The notes under the pieces were generated by a model. It was not told where the DNA came from and ran no database searches. It saw nothing but the letters and a program-made list of their open reading frames with translations. A stretch of DNA of 64,000 bases. It comes from Ligustrum vulgare (taxonomy: Eukaryota > Streptophyta > Magnoliopsida > Lamiales > Oleaceae). The stretch is taken from positions 24,368,192 to 24,432,191 of the forward strand of contig OY743179.1 in NCBI GenBank assembly GCA_963555705.1. The letters run 5' to 3'. Numbering within the stretch: the first letter of the stretch is position 1; each line of letters opens with the position of its first letter. Shown here piece by piece: positions 25,782 to 38,425 of this stretch. The translations under genes were made by a program, and so were the position numbers.

Positions 25782-26901
25782 ATTATATTTCACTATGTGC
25801 ATGTTCGACACAGTTGCACTAGACAAGACTTGACGACATTACGATAAACAAGATTTTAACCAATTATCCTACTAAATATGCACTATCACTGTAAGCAAAC
25901 ACTAATGCCTTATGTTGATCTAGTTTGTGAGTTTGTCCTTGTGTCTTGGTGCATGTGGGCAATGGTGGATCCAGAATTTTGAGTGAGCACCTACATTTCA
26001 TTAATACAAAATGATAAGAGGATACTTAAAAAGTGTCTCCTCCAAAAAAGAGGCGTCAAACTTTATAGCGCTAGCTGTCATGAATGTAGAATGGGATGAA
26101 AGTATGCTGCTTTGATTGAGACTAGAAGACACAATGACTGTGTCTCCTCCGGAAACATCCCTTGGTGCTTCTGTTTGATTATTCTTACTTTTGTTTTATG
26201 TTTATTATAAGTAAATTATTCAGGCCGAGTGAGATTGAAATATTTATATGGTACATTATGTCAACACATCCATTTATATAAAATACCAAAAGAATTAAGA
26301 GGAATGTCGGTCTTATCGTATAGTCAGAACCTATTAATTTCAATACCAATGTCAACACTTCTATCAATTTGTTTTTGATATCCATTTCTGTTGTCCTTTG
26401 ACTCAATAAGAAACTATTTTTCTTTCACAACAAAATTATAGCAATAATGCTACTATGAGAAAATTCAACGTGGAGAATGTTGATGTTCATCTAAAACTCT
26501 TGACCAGAGGCTGCTAATTCATTCCCCAAGATGAACCTATTAATGATCTCTTCTAGTAATCTAATTCCTAACATTTTTTAGTTCATATGAAAAATGCAGT
26601 TTGAAAATTCAGCAAGCCATTCGATTAGCATATCATATGTGTGGACCCTAAAAATACAAGGGGTTTATTGAGGACATAAATAGTGCATTTGATATGCAAG
26701 ATGATATAAATCATAAATATATGACTAAGAATGAAAATGATAGCATATGCAGGTAAAAAAATATATTTAATTGTTTATACCATTCAATGAAGTGGTTTAA
26801 GTTTTCAAATTTTGGATCGATCATGCGTGACGAACCAGTCTTCGTTGACAAAGAGATCCCTAAAAAAATTGGGAAATGTGGGATAGTATAAGTTTTGGAT
26901 G
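25782..26901. other. Intergenic DNA left of the copia nest
   Basis: No supported gene. A GTGGATCCAGAATTTTGAGTG string near 25,965-25,985 resembles the edge of a common plant DNA-transposon end, but no partner end or target duplication was found. Confidence 0.5.
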
Positions 26902-26906
26902 ATAAT

Positions 26907-27749
26907 TGAAGAAGTGCTACTCTCTTGACTTAATAAGCCAAACACGTTTTCTCTTTATTGGGCTGAAAATGGGTAAAGCCCAAAACTTGGGCTGCTGGAC
27001 TATATATCTATTCCCAGGCTTCATTCAGTTGATATATCGGCTGAAATAGAAAAGAAGCACAGACAGAACACAAGCAGACGAAAAGGGAAAAATTAACGCA
27101 GCTTCTTCCCTTATCTCGATCGGGTGATTTTCTTAGGGCTTGAAGGGTGTTTGATTTTTCTTGGTGAGAAGCAATAAAGGCAGTTGGGCAGAACAAAAGG
27201 CAACAGAACGCAGCTCTCTTCTCTCTCAAACCAGGCGACATTTTTAGGGCACGAAGGTGTTCGTGCGATTCTTCTTGGTGAAGATAAATTGGTGCTCTCT
27301 CTTCCTTTATTCTTTTCTTGGTGATTAGATAGATTGCAATAGGTGTAATCTATGTGAAAGGGAGTATTTCTTGGTGATATCTCGGTCGATTTGTAGTACC
27401 GATTGTAGTTTTGGTTTTTGGGTTTCTCTTGGTGAATATAGTGTGGTTTACAATAGGTGTATTCCATTAGTGAAGGGAGTATTTCTTGGTGAAATATTGT
27501 GTGTTGTCTGTCGTGCCTCTGCTTCGATTGTGTGGATTTTGAGAAATTTTGGGATTGATTGTAATTTGTTTTGAACATTGCTTTGTACCTAGTGGATTTG
27601 AGCGTGAATCCAAATTTAATGGATTGCTCAACGGGGGAGTAGGAAATTCTTTGAATTACCAAACCTCCGGGGTCTTCGGACCGAAAATTCTTTGTGTTCT
27701 TGCGTTACTTTCATGTTATTTTTCGTTATTGTTCATTTTCGATCCAACA
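26907..27749 (+). repeat. Outer copia 5' LTR
   Basis: 843 bp, TGAAGAAGTGC...GATCCAACA. It contains TATATATC at about 27,000-27,008 as the likely core promoter, and many TTCTTGGTGA repeats (about 27,148-27,500). Confidence 0.95.
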
Positions 27750-27751
27750 AG

Positions 27752-27763
27752 TGGTATCAGAGC
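27752..27763 (+). other. Primer-binding site of the outer copia
   Basis: TGGTATCAGAGC, two bases after the 5' LTR, complementary to the 3' end of initiator tRNA-Met, the usual copia primer. Confidence 0.95.
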
Positions 27764-28181
27764 TTGTGTACTGGCTGAAATCCAATTTCTTGACTTTGCA
27801 GGTTCATAATTTGGTGGCTGCAGGTTTTTTTTCTGTGACTGCCTGCACTTCCTTTTGCCCCTGTATTGAACAATTTCGAATTCTTGGTAACTTCTATCCT
27901 TATCTTGCTTCGATTTTTGGAATATTATATATATTGATATATATATCTTGGTATCCACATCCGTTTTTGATAAGTGAATCAATTGAAGTTAATTTTAGGG
28001 AATTACAATAATCTGATATATTCTTGAATTCTTGCATAATTGTTTCATTTATATAATTTTGTTGAAATATTGCATGTTTTAATAATCTGCACTATTTTTA
28101 AATATTTTTATATACTTGGACTTTGTTGCTTTATTTCTTGATATATAGGTTAGATTTTGTGATTTCAATTTTTTTGGTGAC

Positions 28182-31100
28182 TTGCTTTGTGAAACTTGGC
28201 GTTTCTTTCTCAAAATGTCTCCTACTAAATTTGAAATAGAGGCGTGGACTGGAAAATGTGATTTTAGTCTATGGAGACAAAAGATTAGGGCTCTTTTACT
28301 TCAACAAAAATGTGCATATGCTATTACTGAAAATTGGCCTACTGAATTTAGTCCTTTTAGAAGGCAAGAACTAGATGAACAAGCATGGAGCACTATTTTT
28401 CTTCATCTCTCTGATGTTGTCCTTAGAAAAGTAGGTGAAACAGAAACGACTATTGAATTATGGCAAAAGTTAGAAGATTTATATCTATCTAAATCCATTC
28501 CCGATAAGTGTTTTCTATTGAAACAGTTTTTTGCTTTTAGGTTTGAACCATCTCAGGATCTCGAGTCTAATCTTGATAGATTTAATAAGCTTACACAAGA
28601 CTTGTCTAATTGTGATGAAAAGATATCTGAAGATCAATTGTGTATTTCTTTATTAAATGCTGTAGGTGATAGGTATAAAGATGTGAAATATGCTCTTGAA
28701 TATGGTAGAGATACACTTAGCCTTGATATTATTACCTCTGCCTTAAGAAATAGAGATTTGGAATTAAAATCTGAAATTAAAAGAAGTCATCAAGGAGAAG
28801 CTTTAATTGCTAAATCTAAAAGACCATTCAAGTCACATCAAAACACCTATAACAATAATACCCAAAGAAAAGGAAAATCTCCTACAAATAAGAAACCAGA
28901 TTTCTCCAAATCCCGGGATAAATCAATCAAGAAATGATATTATTGTGAGAAACCTGGACATTACATTAAAGATTGTCTCAAGAGATTAAATGATCTTAAG
29001 AACAAACCAAGACACAATAATGAGTGTGATGATAATAATGGTGCCGTTTACACGGTGAATACTCAAGACACTCATCAATCTTGGGTATTGGATTCTGGGT
29101 GCACATATCATGTGTGTCCCGAAAGAGAATGGTTCAATAATTTCACACCTACTGATAAAGAGAGTGTTTACATGAGAAACAATTTTCCTTGTAAGATACG
29201 TGGTGTTGGTGACATTGTCTTAAAACTTGAAAATGATAAATTTCTCAAATTGGAACAAACTAGGTATGTTCCCGAGGTTGACAAGAACCTCATTTCTTTA
29301 GGAATCTTGGATTCTAATAATTTTGAGATTTGCTTTAAGAATGGGTTTTGCAAAATTCAAAAGGATTCTTCTGAAATCATAAATGTTTCAAAAACAAATG
29401 GTCTTTACAAAATTTATGCTACTCCTCAGAAAGAAGAATGCCTATCCGTCTTACACTCTCAAAACAGAAACTCTTCCTTATGGCATCGAAGACTTGGCCA
29501 TATAGGAGATAAATCTCTTAAGTCACTAAGAAATGATGGGGTTATAGGAAATGTCAATTTAGACGAGGAAGATTTTTGTGAAGAATGTATTTTGGGAAAA
29601 CAAACAAAACTACCTTTCAAATCTGGTATTCATAAATCCACCTCCATTCTTGAATATCTTCATGCTGACCTATGGGGTCCAGCATCCACTCAAACTGTTT
29701 TTGATTTCAAATATTACTTGTTGATTATTGATGAGTTTTCAAGAAAGGTTTGGACTTTTTTACTAAATTCAAAAGATGAGACTTTTCAAAATTTTAAAGA
29801 TTGGAAAATCTTAATTGAAAACCAAACCAACAAGAAAATAAAGGTTTTGAAAACTGATAATGGATTGGAGTTTTGTAATACAATATTTTATGAGTTTTGT
29901 AAACAAAATGGAATTTTAAGACATAGGACTGTCACCTACACACCACAACAAAATGGGACAGCAGAGAGAATGAATAGGACCTTATTAAATAAAGTGAGGT
30001 GTATATTGTTGAGCTCTGGTCTCCCAAAATGTTTTTGGGGAGAGGCAGTAAAGACTGCCACTTATTTGGTTAACTTGAGCCCTTCAAGGGCTACAGGTTT
30101 CAAAACTCCTGAATTTATTTGGTCTGGTAAACACCCCAACTATTCCTCCTTAAAGGTTTTTGGATGTGCTGCATATGCACACCAAAATCAAGGAAAACTC
30201 GACCCCAGGTCTAAAAGATGTGTTTTCTTAGGTTATGGAGAAGGTGTAAAAGGTTACAGGTTGTGGGTAAAAGAAGATCAGGGTTTTAAAATAATAATAA
30301 GCAAGAATGTTGTGCTTAAGGAAGATTTAATGCCTTGCCTTATCAAAACTGAATCTAAAGCTGATAATCTTAAAAGGATGAAAACTGTCATATGGGACTT
30401 GAATGATCTCAGTCTTGATAACACAACTACACAAGCTCCTCTTGAGGTGGAGCACTTGAATCAGAACAACCAAAATGAAAACATGGATCAAGAGGATACT
30501 GATTCTAATACTGAAGGTGAACTTAGTCAAACTCATGATCTATCCAACTATCAGTTAATTAGAGATAGGGTGAGAAGGGAAGTAAGACCTTCCACTAGGT
30601 ATAACAATGATGATTTTATGTCTCTCTTCACTGATTGTGATAATCTGTGTCCTGAACCAGCTTCTTATGAAGAAGCTATATCTTGTCCTGAATCTAAAAG
30701 TTGGCTTGCAGCTATGAATGATGAAATGAATTCTTTACATAAGAATAAAACTTGGATATTGGTTAAAAGGCCTAAAGATCATAAAGTCATAGATTGTAAG
30801 TGAATTTTTAAGATTAAGGAAGGTGACTCCAGCAAACATGGCGTTAAGTACAAAGCCAGACTAGTAGCTAAGGGCTTTTCCCAAAAGGAAGGTATAGACT
30901 ATAATGAAATTTTCTCACCTGTCGTCAAGTACACATCTATTAGGATCCTTTTGGCCTTAGTTGCTCATTTTGACTGGGAGAACAGCTTGATGTCAAAACT
31001 GCTTTCCTTTATGGTGAATTAGATGAAACTATATATATGCAACAACCTAAAGGATTTGAGCAAAAGGGTAAGACTGAAACTGTTTGTCTTTTAAAGAGGT

Positions 31101-32215
31101 CTCTATATGGTTTAAAATAAGCTCCTAGGCAATGGTATAGGAGATTTGAATCCTACATGAAGGTATTAGGCTTCAAGAAAAGTAATTATGATTCATGCTT
31201 GTTTTATGATGGAAATGGAGGACCTGATTCTGTTTATCTGCTATTATATGTGGATGATATGCTTTTAGCTTGTCATGATATTAATAAAATAAACTCAGTT
31301 AAACAGAAATTAAATTCTGAATTTGAAATGAAGGATCTTGGCCCTGCCAAGAGAATTTTGGGTATGAACATAAAAAGGGATATGACTAATAGTACTTTGT
31401 TTTTAAATCAATCTGCCTACATTTCTAAAGTGATTGAAAATTTTTCTATGATGCATGCTAAATCCTGTTCATTACCTTTGTCAAACCATTTGAAACTTTC
31501 ATCTGATCAATCTCCTAAAACAGATGAAGAAATCATTAGGATGAATAAAGTACCTTATGCTAATGTGATTGGTTCTGTTATGTTTTTAATGGTATGCACT
31601 AGACCCGATTTAGCATATTCTGTGAGTACTCTTAGCAGGTTTATGTCCAATCCCGATGAACTTCATTGGGAAGCATTAAAAGGTATGCTTAGATACCTAA
31701 AAGGTACTGGAACTGTTGGTTTGCATTATTCCAAATGCAAAGAAGGTATAATCTTAAAAGGGTATTGTGACTCTGATTTTGCGGGTGATTTAGATAAAAG
31801 AAGAAGTACATCATCATATGTTTTTACTTTATGTAATTCATGCATTAGTTGGAAATCCCAGTTGCAAAGGGTAGTTGCACTATCATCCACTGAGGCTGAA
31901 TATATTGCTGCATGTGAAGCATTAAAGGAGGGGCTTTGGGTGAGGGGTTTATTGCATGAATTGAACTTTATTGATAATAATGTACTTCTATTTTCTGATA
32001 ATTAGAGTGCCATTCATCTTAGTAAGAATCCCATGTTTCATGATAGGACTAAGCATGTAGATATTAAATATCATTTTATAAGGGACATGGTTGAAAATGG
32101 AATGGTTAAAATTGAAAAGATACCAACACTTTTAAATCCTTCGGATATGGGAACAAAGGTATTACCCATTAATAGATTTAAGTATTGCATGAAAATGCTG
32201 AACATTGATTCTTAA
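28182..32215 (+). pseudogene. Outer copia gag-pol, broken
   Basis: A copia Gag-Pol polyprotein; its natural start is probably ATG 28,215. Gag (UBN2 type) runs to a TGA at 28,935 that replaces the first Cys of the zinc knuckle, followed by YYCEKPGHYIKDC. Protease WVLDSGC and the GAG-pre-integrase region (LWHRRLGHIG) follow. Integrase has DLWGP, KTDNGLEF and NGTAERMNRT. Lesions: TGA at 30,801 (a Trp position), a frameshift near 30,980 before EQLDVKT, TAA at 31,118 (a Gln position) and TAG at 32,003 (a Gln position). RT (YVDDMLL, about 31,247) and RNase H (ALSSTEAEYIA) are otherwise readable to a TAA at 32,213. Three of the four stops fit C-to-T decay on one or the other strand. Confidence 0.95.
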
Positions 32216-32356
32216 GAATCAATATTCAGTCCTTGTTTAACTTTTGAAAAACTAATACTTTGTTTTTCTTTTTATAGGTATTTATGAGCAAGATGATATT
32301 GAATTGGTTGCTCAAATCTACTAATGGTGCACTCAAGTTCGTAGCAAGGTGGAGAA

Positions 32357-32737
32357 TGAAGAAGTGCTACTCTCTTGACTTAATAAGCCAAACACGTTTT
32401 CTCTTTATTGGGCTGAAAATGGGTAAAGCCCAAAACTTGGGCTGCTGGACTATATATCTTTTCCCAGGCTTCATTCAGTTGATATATCGGCTGAAATAGA
32501 AAAGAAGCACAGACAGAACACAAGCAGACGAAAAGGGAAAAATTAACGCAGCTTCTTCCCTTATCTCGATCGGGTGATTTTCTTAGGGCTTGAAGGGTGT
32601 TTGATTTTTCTTGGTGAGAAGCAATAAAGGCAGTTGGGCAGAACAAAAGGAAACAGAACGCAACTCTCTTCTCTCTCAAACCAGGCGACATTTTTAGGGC
32701 ACGAAGGTGTTCGTGCGATTCTTCTTGGTGAAGATAA
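32357..32737 (+). repeat. Outer copia 3' LTR, left part
   Basis: 381 bp matching 26,907-27,287, cut at the GATAA target by the nested element. The remainder resumes at 39,132. Confidence 0.95.
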
Positions 32738-33438
32738 TGTAGTCTTCAAAGGAACCTGCAAAGCAACAAATGTTGTGATTAATACAATTAAAGACAAGAA
32801 ATAATTAAACTAAAACAAATGAGGAAGAAACTAGGTTTTGGATTTTTTCCCCTTTTTGATTTTGGCTCAGAAAATCATTCCAACACCACAAGTGCAACAC
32901 CACAGCTTGGAGATTTGTACAACCACGAAGGAAGTACTGGTAATTGCAAACCGAAACCGATCACGAAGATAGGCAGCCCACAGATCACGAAGAACACTGA
33001 AGATTCACGCAGAAAGGCACAAAGGAAGCATATGGGATTTCACACAGAAAGCACACACGAGAAGCAGGGCTGGGTTCTGCCCTTTTATAGGTGAAGAGCC
33101 GAAACAGAATGGAGGAGATCGGGGAGAGCGGATGAGCCATATCAAAGAGATAATTCATGATAATAATAACCAACCGAGGATAAAGAGTATAAGAGATAAA
33201 GATAAGGTTTGATCGGTTTTATCTCCTTTTTCCGACATTATCTCCAAAGTCGAGTATCGAGCACCAATCCCAATTGGGTTGACTCCCTCAAGATACCCGA
33301 CCAAGTGGGCTACAAACAATTGTGGTGTGGACTTAACTGATCTTCAATATTGGCTTTATAAAAGCCTGAAGTTAAAACGGGCCTCGATTTTTCATCATCG
33401 CCAAAAGGGGGTTAATTTGGTAACACATTTACCTAACA
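32738..33438 (-). repeat. Inner copia 3' LTR
   Basis: 701 bp, TGTTAGGTAAATG...GAAGACTACA on the minus strand. A purine-rich PPT (AAGGTGGAGG on the minus strand, about 33,441-33,450) lies just outside. It contains a TTTATAAAAGCC-type promoter string near 33,354-33,366. Confidence 0.95.
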
Positions 33439-33519
33439 AACCTCCACCTTGTTACCAAACTAACCTGTAAGTTTAACAAGGAAAAACTTAACAAGAGAAA
33501 ATAATAGCACAAAAGAAAT

Positions 33520-36500
33520 TTAAATACCTGTACCAATATTTAGAAGACTAAGACAGCTTCTAAATTTTACCAAAGGAAGCACTTTAGTGCCCATATCTGC
33601 AGGGTTGTATTCTGAAAGAACTTTCTCAAGTTTTACCAGTTCTTGAGAAACCATATCTCTAATAAAATGTAATCTGACATCAATATGTTTAGTACGTTCA
33701 TGAAAGACAGGATTTTTACACAGATGAATAGCAGATTGACTATCAGAATATACTGTCACATTTCCATCAAGAACACATAGTTCATTTAATAGACCTTTAA
33801 ACCACAAAGACTCTTTAAAGGCTTCAGTAGCAGCAATATATTCAGATTCAGTAGTGGATAATGCAACAACGTGTTGTAGCTGTGATTTCCAACTAACACA
33901 TGAATTACACAAAGTAAACACATAGGAAGAAGTTGATTTCCTATTATCTCTATCACCAGCATAATTAGCATCAGTAAATCCTTTCAATTTTAATCCCTCA
34001 GTACTAAACTTATATACCAGTCCAACATTACAAGTTTCTTTCAAATATCTAAACAACCATTTTAAAGCTTCCCAATGATTGGGACCAGGATTAGACATGT
34101 ACCTGCTAAGTGTACTAACAGCAAAAGCTAAGTCAGGTCTAGTACACACCATTAAATACATCACAGATCCAATGGCATTAGAATATGGAATTTTCCTCAT
34201 ATATTCTTCTTCTTCTTCATTAGCAGGTGATTGTTCCTTTGATAAGACAAAATGATTGGCTAAAGGCAAAGTAACAGGTTTACAATCAATCATGCCAAAT
34301 TTTCTCAAAATTTTCATAATATACGGAGTCTGATGCAGAAATAGAATAGAATTTGACCTATCTCTTTCAATTTCCATGCCTAAAATTCTTTTAGCATTAC
34401 CTAGGTCTTTCATGTCAAATTCATTACCCAACGTGGTTTTTATTTCATTCAAGAATTTCAAGTTAGGGCCAACAAGCAACATATCATCAACATATAATAA
34501 TAAGAACACACAGTTATTATTAGCACTCCCCTGTTGATAATACAAGCAATGATCAAATTCACTCCTTTTAAAACCAATGGTTTGCACAAAAGAATCAAAA
34601 CGTTTATACCATTGTCTAGGAGATTGTTTTAAACCATAAAGAGAGCGTTTAAGAAAACACACATTATTAGGTTTTAGTTTATTTTCAAAACCTTTTGGTT
34701 GATCCATAAAAATCTCTTCATCAAGTTCACCATGCAAAAAAGTAGTTTTAACATCAAGTTGTTCAAGTTCCCAATTAAAATGCGCAACTAATGCAAGCAT
34801 AGTCCTAATAGTGGTATACTTAACAACAGGAGAAAAGATTTCATTATAGTCTACCCCTTCCTTTTGTGTGTAACCTTTAGCCACGAGTCTAGCCTTAAAC
34901 CTTAAAGGCTCTCCCAAAGTATTTCCCTCCTTAACTCTAAAAACCCATTTGCACCCAACAATAGACTTGTTTTTAGGTCTTGGGACTAACTCCCATGTTT
35001 GATTTTTATCGAGGGAACTCATCTCTTCATTCATTGCTTTCACCCAATTCTCAGATTGTTTACTCTCTAAAGCTTCTTCAAAAGTATTTGGCTCCCTATC
35101 AACTAATTCTTGATAACTAGCATAAGCTAACTCAAAATCAGACTCTAACCTTTGAGGCACCCTATGTGTTCTCCTAACTCGGTCTCTTGCTAACTGATAA
35201 TCAGATAGAGGGTTTTGTTCTACTTGATGTTCCTCTACAATCTCATCACTCCCAACATTTTCATCCTGATTGTTATCTACCTCTAGATTTTGACGCTCCA
35301 CCTCAATTTGTGTAGTGGGGATTTCAACACTTACAGTCTCTAAATCCTCTTTGGATTCGCCACTAGTGTTTTCTTGCTGTTTTTCTCTCACAATGTCATT
35401 CTCTAACTTTAGACACGGCATCTCAGTTTCATTAAATGTAACATCACGACTTATGATGATTTTAACTCCAATTTGACTTCTATCCCAAAGCCTATATCCC
35501 TTAACTCCTTCAGGATATCCTAAGAAAACACATTTCCTAGCTCTAGGTTCTAGTTTCCCCTCATTTTGATGAGAGAAAGCAGCACAGCCAAAAGTTCTCA
35601 ACAAAGTATAGTCAGCACATTTACCATACCATTTTTCATGCGGAGTATCACCATTTAATGCACTAGAAGGTGTCAAATTAATCAAATAACATGCAGTAAC
35701 AACAGATTCACCCCAAAGATATTTAGGAATACCAGAACTCAACATCATACATCTAACTTTATCAAGTATAGTACGATTCATACGTTCAGCAACCCCATTT
35801 TGTTGGGGCGTATATGGAACAGTTTTATGTCTAGTAATTCCACTTTCCTTACACATATCATCAAAATCATTATTACAAAATTCAAGGCCATTATCAGTTC
35901 TCAGATATTTTATCTTCTTGCCAGTTTGATTTTCAACTTGCAATTTCCAAATTTTAAATTTCTTAAAGGTCTCAGTTTTATCTTTCAACAGATAAACCCA
36001 CACTTTTCGAGAAAAATCATCAATTATGGATAAAAAATATCTATTACCACCCATCGTAGGATGAGTGGCTGGCCCCCACAAATCAAAATGAATATATTCT
36101 AAAACTCTTGTAGTTTTATACATAACAGATGAGAAAGATAACTTATGATGTTTACCAAGCACACAGTGATCACAGAATGGCATGTCAGATACACAATCTT
36201 TTCCAAACACACCTTTATCATTAAGCAATTTAAGTCCTTTAATGCTTACATGAGCTAATCTATTGTGCCACTTGTGTGTTTCATCAGTGTTGGCAGAATT
36301 AATAGAGGAATTAATCACTTCAGCAATTGTCACATAAATACCATTTCTCCTGATACCTTTACACGTGACCATGACACCCTTAGTCATTTTTAACATGCTA
36401 TTTCCAATTTTACCAGAAAAACCCTCTGATTCTAAAGCTCCTACTGAAATAAGATTTCTAGCCATTTCAGGAATATATCTGACTCCACATAATTTGAGCA

Positions 36501-37611
36501 CATAGCCGGTATCAAATTTTAATGTGATATCACTAATACCAGCAATTTTATAAGCATGGTTATTACAGAGAATAGCATGACCACTTTCAGATTCTTGCAT
36601 ATTTTCAAACCAATTCTTATGAGATGAAACATGAAATGATGCACCAGAATCAAGTATCCATTCATGCAAATGTGATTTCACAGTCATATTCACTTCAGTA
36701 GGTTCAGAATTCAATAACACATAGACTTCACAAAGTTCATTGTCAGGTGAAGTAACAACATTTGCCTCATCACGTTTTTCTCTTTGCTTATTTTTCTCAA
36801 TATAACAATCTTTAATAAAATGTCCAAGTTTACCACACCCATAGCATTTTCTACCTTTTGTTTTACCTTTTGACCTGGACCGACTTCTACCTTTCTTTTT
36901 ACTACTAGATGCATGTCCACTTTGGTTATCATATGTCCTAGATTGAGACCTACCTCTCATCATATGGACCTCACCACTTTTTCTATCAATTTTTTCAGAC
37001 TTTAACTCCAACTCTTTACTTCTTAATGACTCGATGACAATTTCAGTAGTTAAAGTCTCTCTCCCGTATTTAATGGCACTTTTAACCTCTTTATAAATAT
37101 CAGGAACAGCATTTAACAAAATAACAGCTTTATATTCTTCAGGAATTTTTTCACCACAATTAGTGATATCTTGCACAAGTTTATTGAAGACGTCTAAACT
37201 GTCATCTAAGTCTTTGGAAGGATCAATTTTAAAACTGAAAAAACTTTCAAGCAGAAAAAGTTTATTAGGAGTAGACTTTAACACATAAAGTTCCTCCAAT
37301 TTATCCCAAAGTTCTTTAGTGGAGTCTAATTTTCCAACTTTTCGTAAAACAGCATCAGACAAATGTAAAATTATAGAAGTGTATGCCAAATCATCTAAGT
37401 CCTTTCTTTCTTCCTCAGTCAAATTAGAAGAAAAAGTGTTATCAATAGCCTTCGAAACCTTTTGTTGAACAAGAATACCTTTCATCTTTTGTTGCCAGAT
37501 TGAAAAATTCCCCTTACCGTTAAAGACCCCCATCTCAAAATGATGCGCAGACATTTTACCAAAAAATGCACAGAGCACAAACTCAAGAATGTAAAAGACC
37601 AAAGGACACAC
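33520..37611 (-). CDS. Copia Gag-Pol polyprotein, 1,363 codons, intact
   Basis: The polyprotein would give the capsid, protease, integrase, reverse transcriptase and RNase H of the element. Domains in order: UBN2-type gag (about 20-230), CCHC knuckle CYGCGKLGHFIKDC (about 255-268), protease WILDSGASFHV (about 317), GAG-pre-integrase with the HHCC-type zinc site (WHNRLAH, then CDHCVLGKHH). The integrase core follows (HFDLWGP about 507, TDNGLEF about 571, NGVAERMNRT about 606, giving the D, D and E residues). RT has YVDDMLL at about 1,040, and RNase H has TDANYAGD and ALSTTESEYIA after about 1,210. The likely true start is the Met at residue 20 (position 37,554, MSAHHFEMG), because the first 19 residues are hydrophobic and unlike gag. 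No stop or frameshift; length normal for copia. Confidence 0.96.
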   Translation of the reverse strand: MCPLVFYILEFVLCAFFGKMSAHHFEMGVFNGKGNFSIWQQKMKGILVQQKVSKAIDNTFSSNLTEEERKDLDDLAYTSIILHLSDAVLRKVGKLDSTKELWDKLEELYVLKSTPNKLFLLESFFSFKIDPSKDLDDSLDVFNKLVQDITNCGEKIPEEYKAVILLNAVPDIYKEVKSAIKYGRETLTTEIVIESLRSKELELKSEKIDRKSGEVHMMRGRSQSRTYDNQSGHASSSKKKGRSRSRSKGKTKGRKCYGCGKLGHFIKDCYIEKNKQREKRDEANVVTSPDNELCEVYVLLNSEPTEVNMTVKSHLHEWILDSGASFHVSSHKNWFENMQESESGHAILCNNHAYKIAGISDITLKFDTGYVLKLCGVRYIPEMARNLISVGALESEGFSGKIGNSMLKMTKGVMVTCKGIRRNGIYVTIAEVINSSINSANTDETHKWHNRLAHVSIKGLKLLNDKGVFGKDCVSDMPFCDHCVLGKHHKLSFSSVMYKTTRVLEYIHFDLWGPATHPTMGGNRYFLSIIDDFSRKVWVYLLKDKTETFKKFKIWKLQVENQTGKKIKYLRTDNGLEFCNNDFDDMCKESGITRHKTVPYTPQQNGVAERMNRTILDKVRCMMLSSGIPKYLWGESVVTACYLINLTPSSALNGDTPHEKWYGKCADYTLLRTFGCAAFSHQNEGKLEPRARKCVFLGYPEGVKGYRLWDRSQIGVKIIISRDVTFNETEMPCLKLENDIVREKQQENTSGESKEDLETVSVEIPTTQIEVERQNLEVDNNQDENVGSDEIVEEHQVEQNPLSDYQLARDRVRRTHRVPQRLESDFELAYASYQELVDREPNTFEEALESKQSENWVKAMNEEMSSLDKNQTWELVPRPKNKSIVGCKWVFRVKEGNTLGEPLRFKARLVAKGYTQKEGVDYNEIFSPVVKYTTIRTMLALVAHFNWELEQLDVKTTFLHGELDEEIFMDQPKGFENKLKPNNVCFLKRSLYGLKQSPRQWYKRFDSFVQTIGFKRSEFDHCLYYQQGSANNNCVFLLLYVDDMLLVGPNLKFLNEIKTTLGNEFDMKDLGNAKRILGMEIERDRSNSILFLHQTPYIMKILRKFGMIDCKPVTLPLANHFVLSKEQSPANEEEEEYMRKIPYSNAIGSVMYLMVCTRPDLAFAVSTLSRYMSNPGPNHWEALKWLFRYLKETCNVGLVYKFSTEGLKLKGFTDANYAGDRDNRKSTSSYVFTLCNSCVSWKSQLQHVVALSTTESEYIAATEAFKESLWFKGLLNELCVLDGNVTVYSDSQSAIHLCKNPVFHERTKHIDVRLHFIRDMVSQELVKLEKVLSEYNPADMGTKVLPLVKFRSCLSLLNIGTGI

Positions 37612-38411
37612 AGATTACATAAAGTAACCAAGAACAATATTCCTATGGTTTTACAAATATACGCTATTCTAGAACCCCAGGATTCCGTGAGAATCAAGTT
37701 CTCAGGTCAAGGGAAGAAACTAGAATAGGAGTCTGGGACAAGGTCTAGGTAAATAAGAGATAACTATAAGCAACGGATTTCAACAATCAAAGAATATGAT
37801 AATAATCTCACACAGAAATTTAAAGAACTCAGATAATGCACGTAGTCCTAGGTTCTAAGCAATGGCTACCAAGCAATGGCAGCCCCCAATCCTATTGACC
37901 ACCCCACACGATGGTCTGCTAGGGCGAAAAAATTAAATGAGTTCCAGCCAATTTACCAGAGCGGACTGTCTGTGTCCGTATATCGAGAGATGCGAGTCCC
38001 TAGAGTTATTTTTTCAAACCCTAGGGTTCTGGAAGCATTTAATCCCTAATTCGACTTTGACACCTCCAAGACAGTTATGGCCAAATTTAACTGCTGAAAC
38101 AGAAAAAACACAAAACTAACAGCACACAGTTGTTAGAAATAATAAAATAAAGATTTTGGAGAAAAAAAAAAATTTTGCCGAATCACGCGCCGCCGCCGGA
38201 CCGCCACGCGCCGCCGCCGGACCGCCGCCGGAAGATCACGCGCCACACACCCGGAACCGCCTCGACCTGCTGAGTAAGGAGGTGGTCTCCGTTTCACAGT
38301 CCGGTCACTGGTTTGGCCGGAATTGGACAAAATCAGTTCGAGGTTTTCGAAAATTCCGTCGCTGTTCTTCGAAAATTCAGAATCTCTGGACCAAGAAATT
38401 CTTCACCAACA
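37612..38411 (-). other. Inner copia 5' leader
   Basis: About 800 bp between PBS and gag with no gene. A GC-rich island on the PBS side (38,184-38,270) includes two tandem copies of a 21-bp unit starting CACGCGCCGCCGCCGGACC (38,184-38,204 and 38,205-38,225), unlike the AT-rich remainder. Confidence 0.7.
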
Positions 38412-38423
38412 GCTCTGATACCA
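38412..38423 (-). other. Primer-binding site of the inner copia
   Basis: TGGTATCAGAGC on the minus strand, two bases inside the 5' LTR; an initiator tRNA-Met primer site, the same as in the outer element. Confidence 0.95.
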
Positions 38424-38425
38424 TT

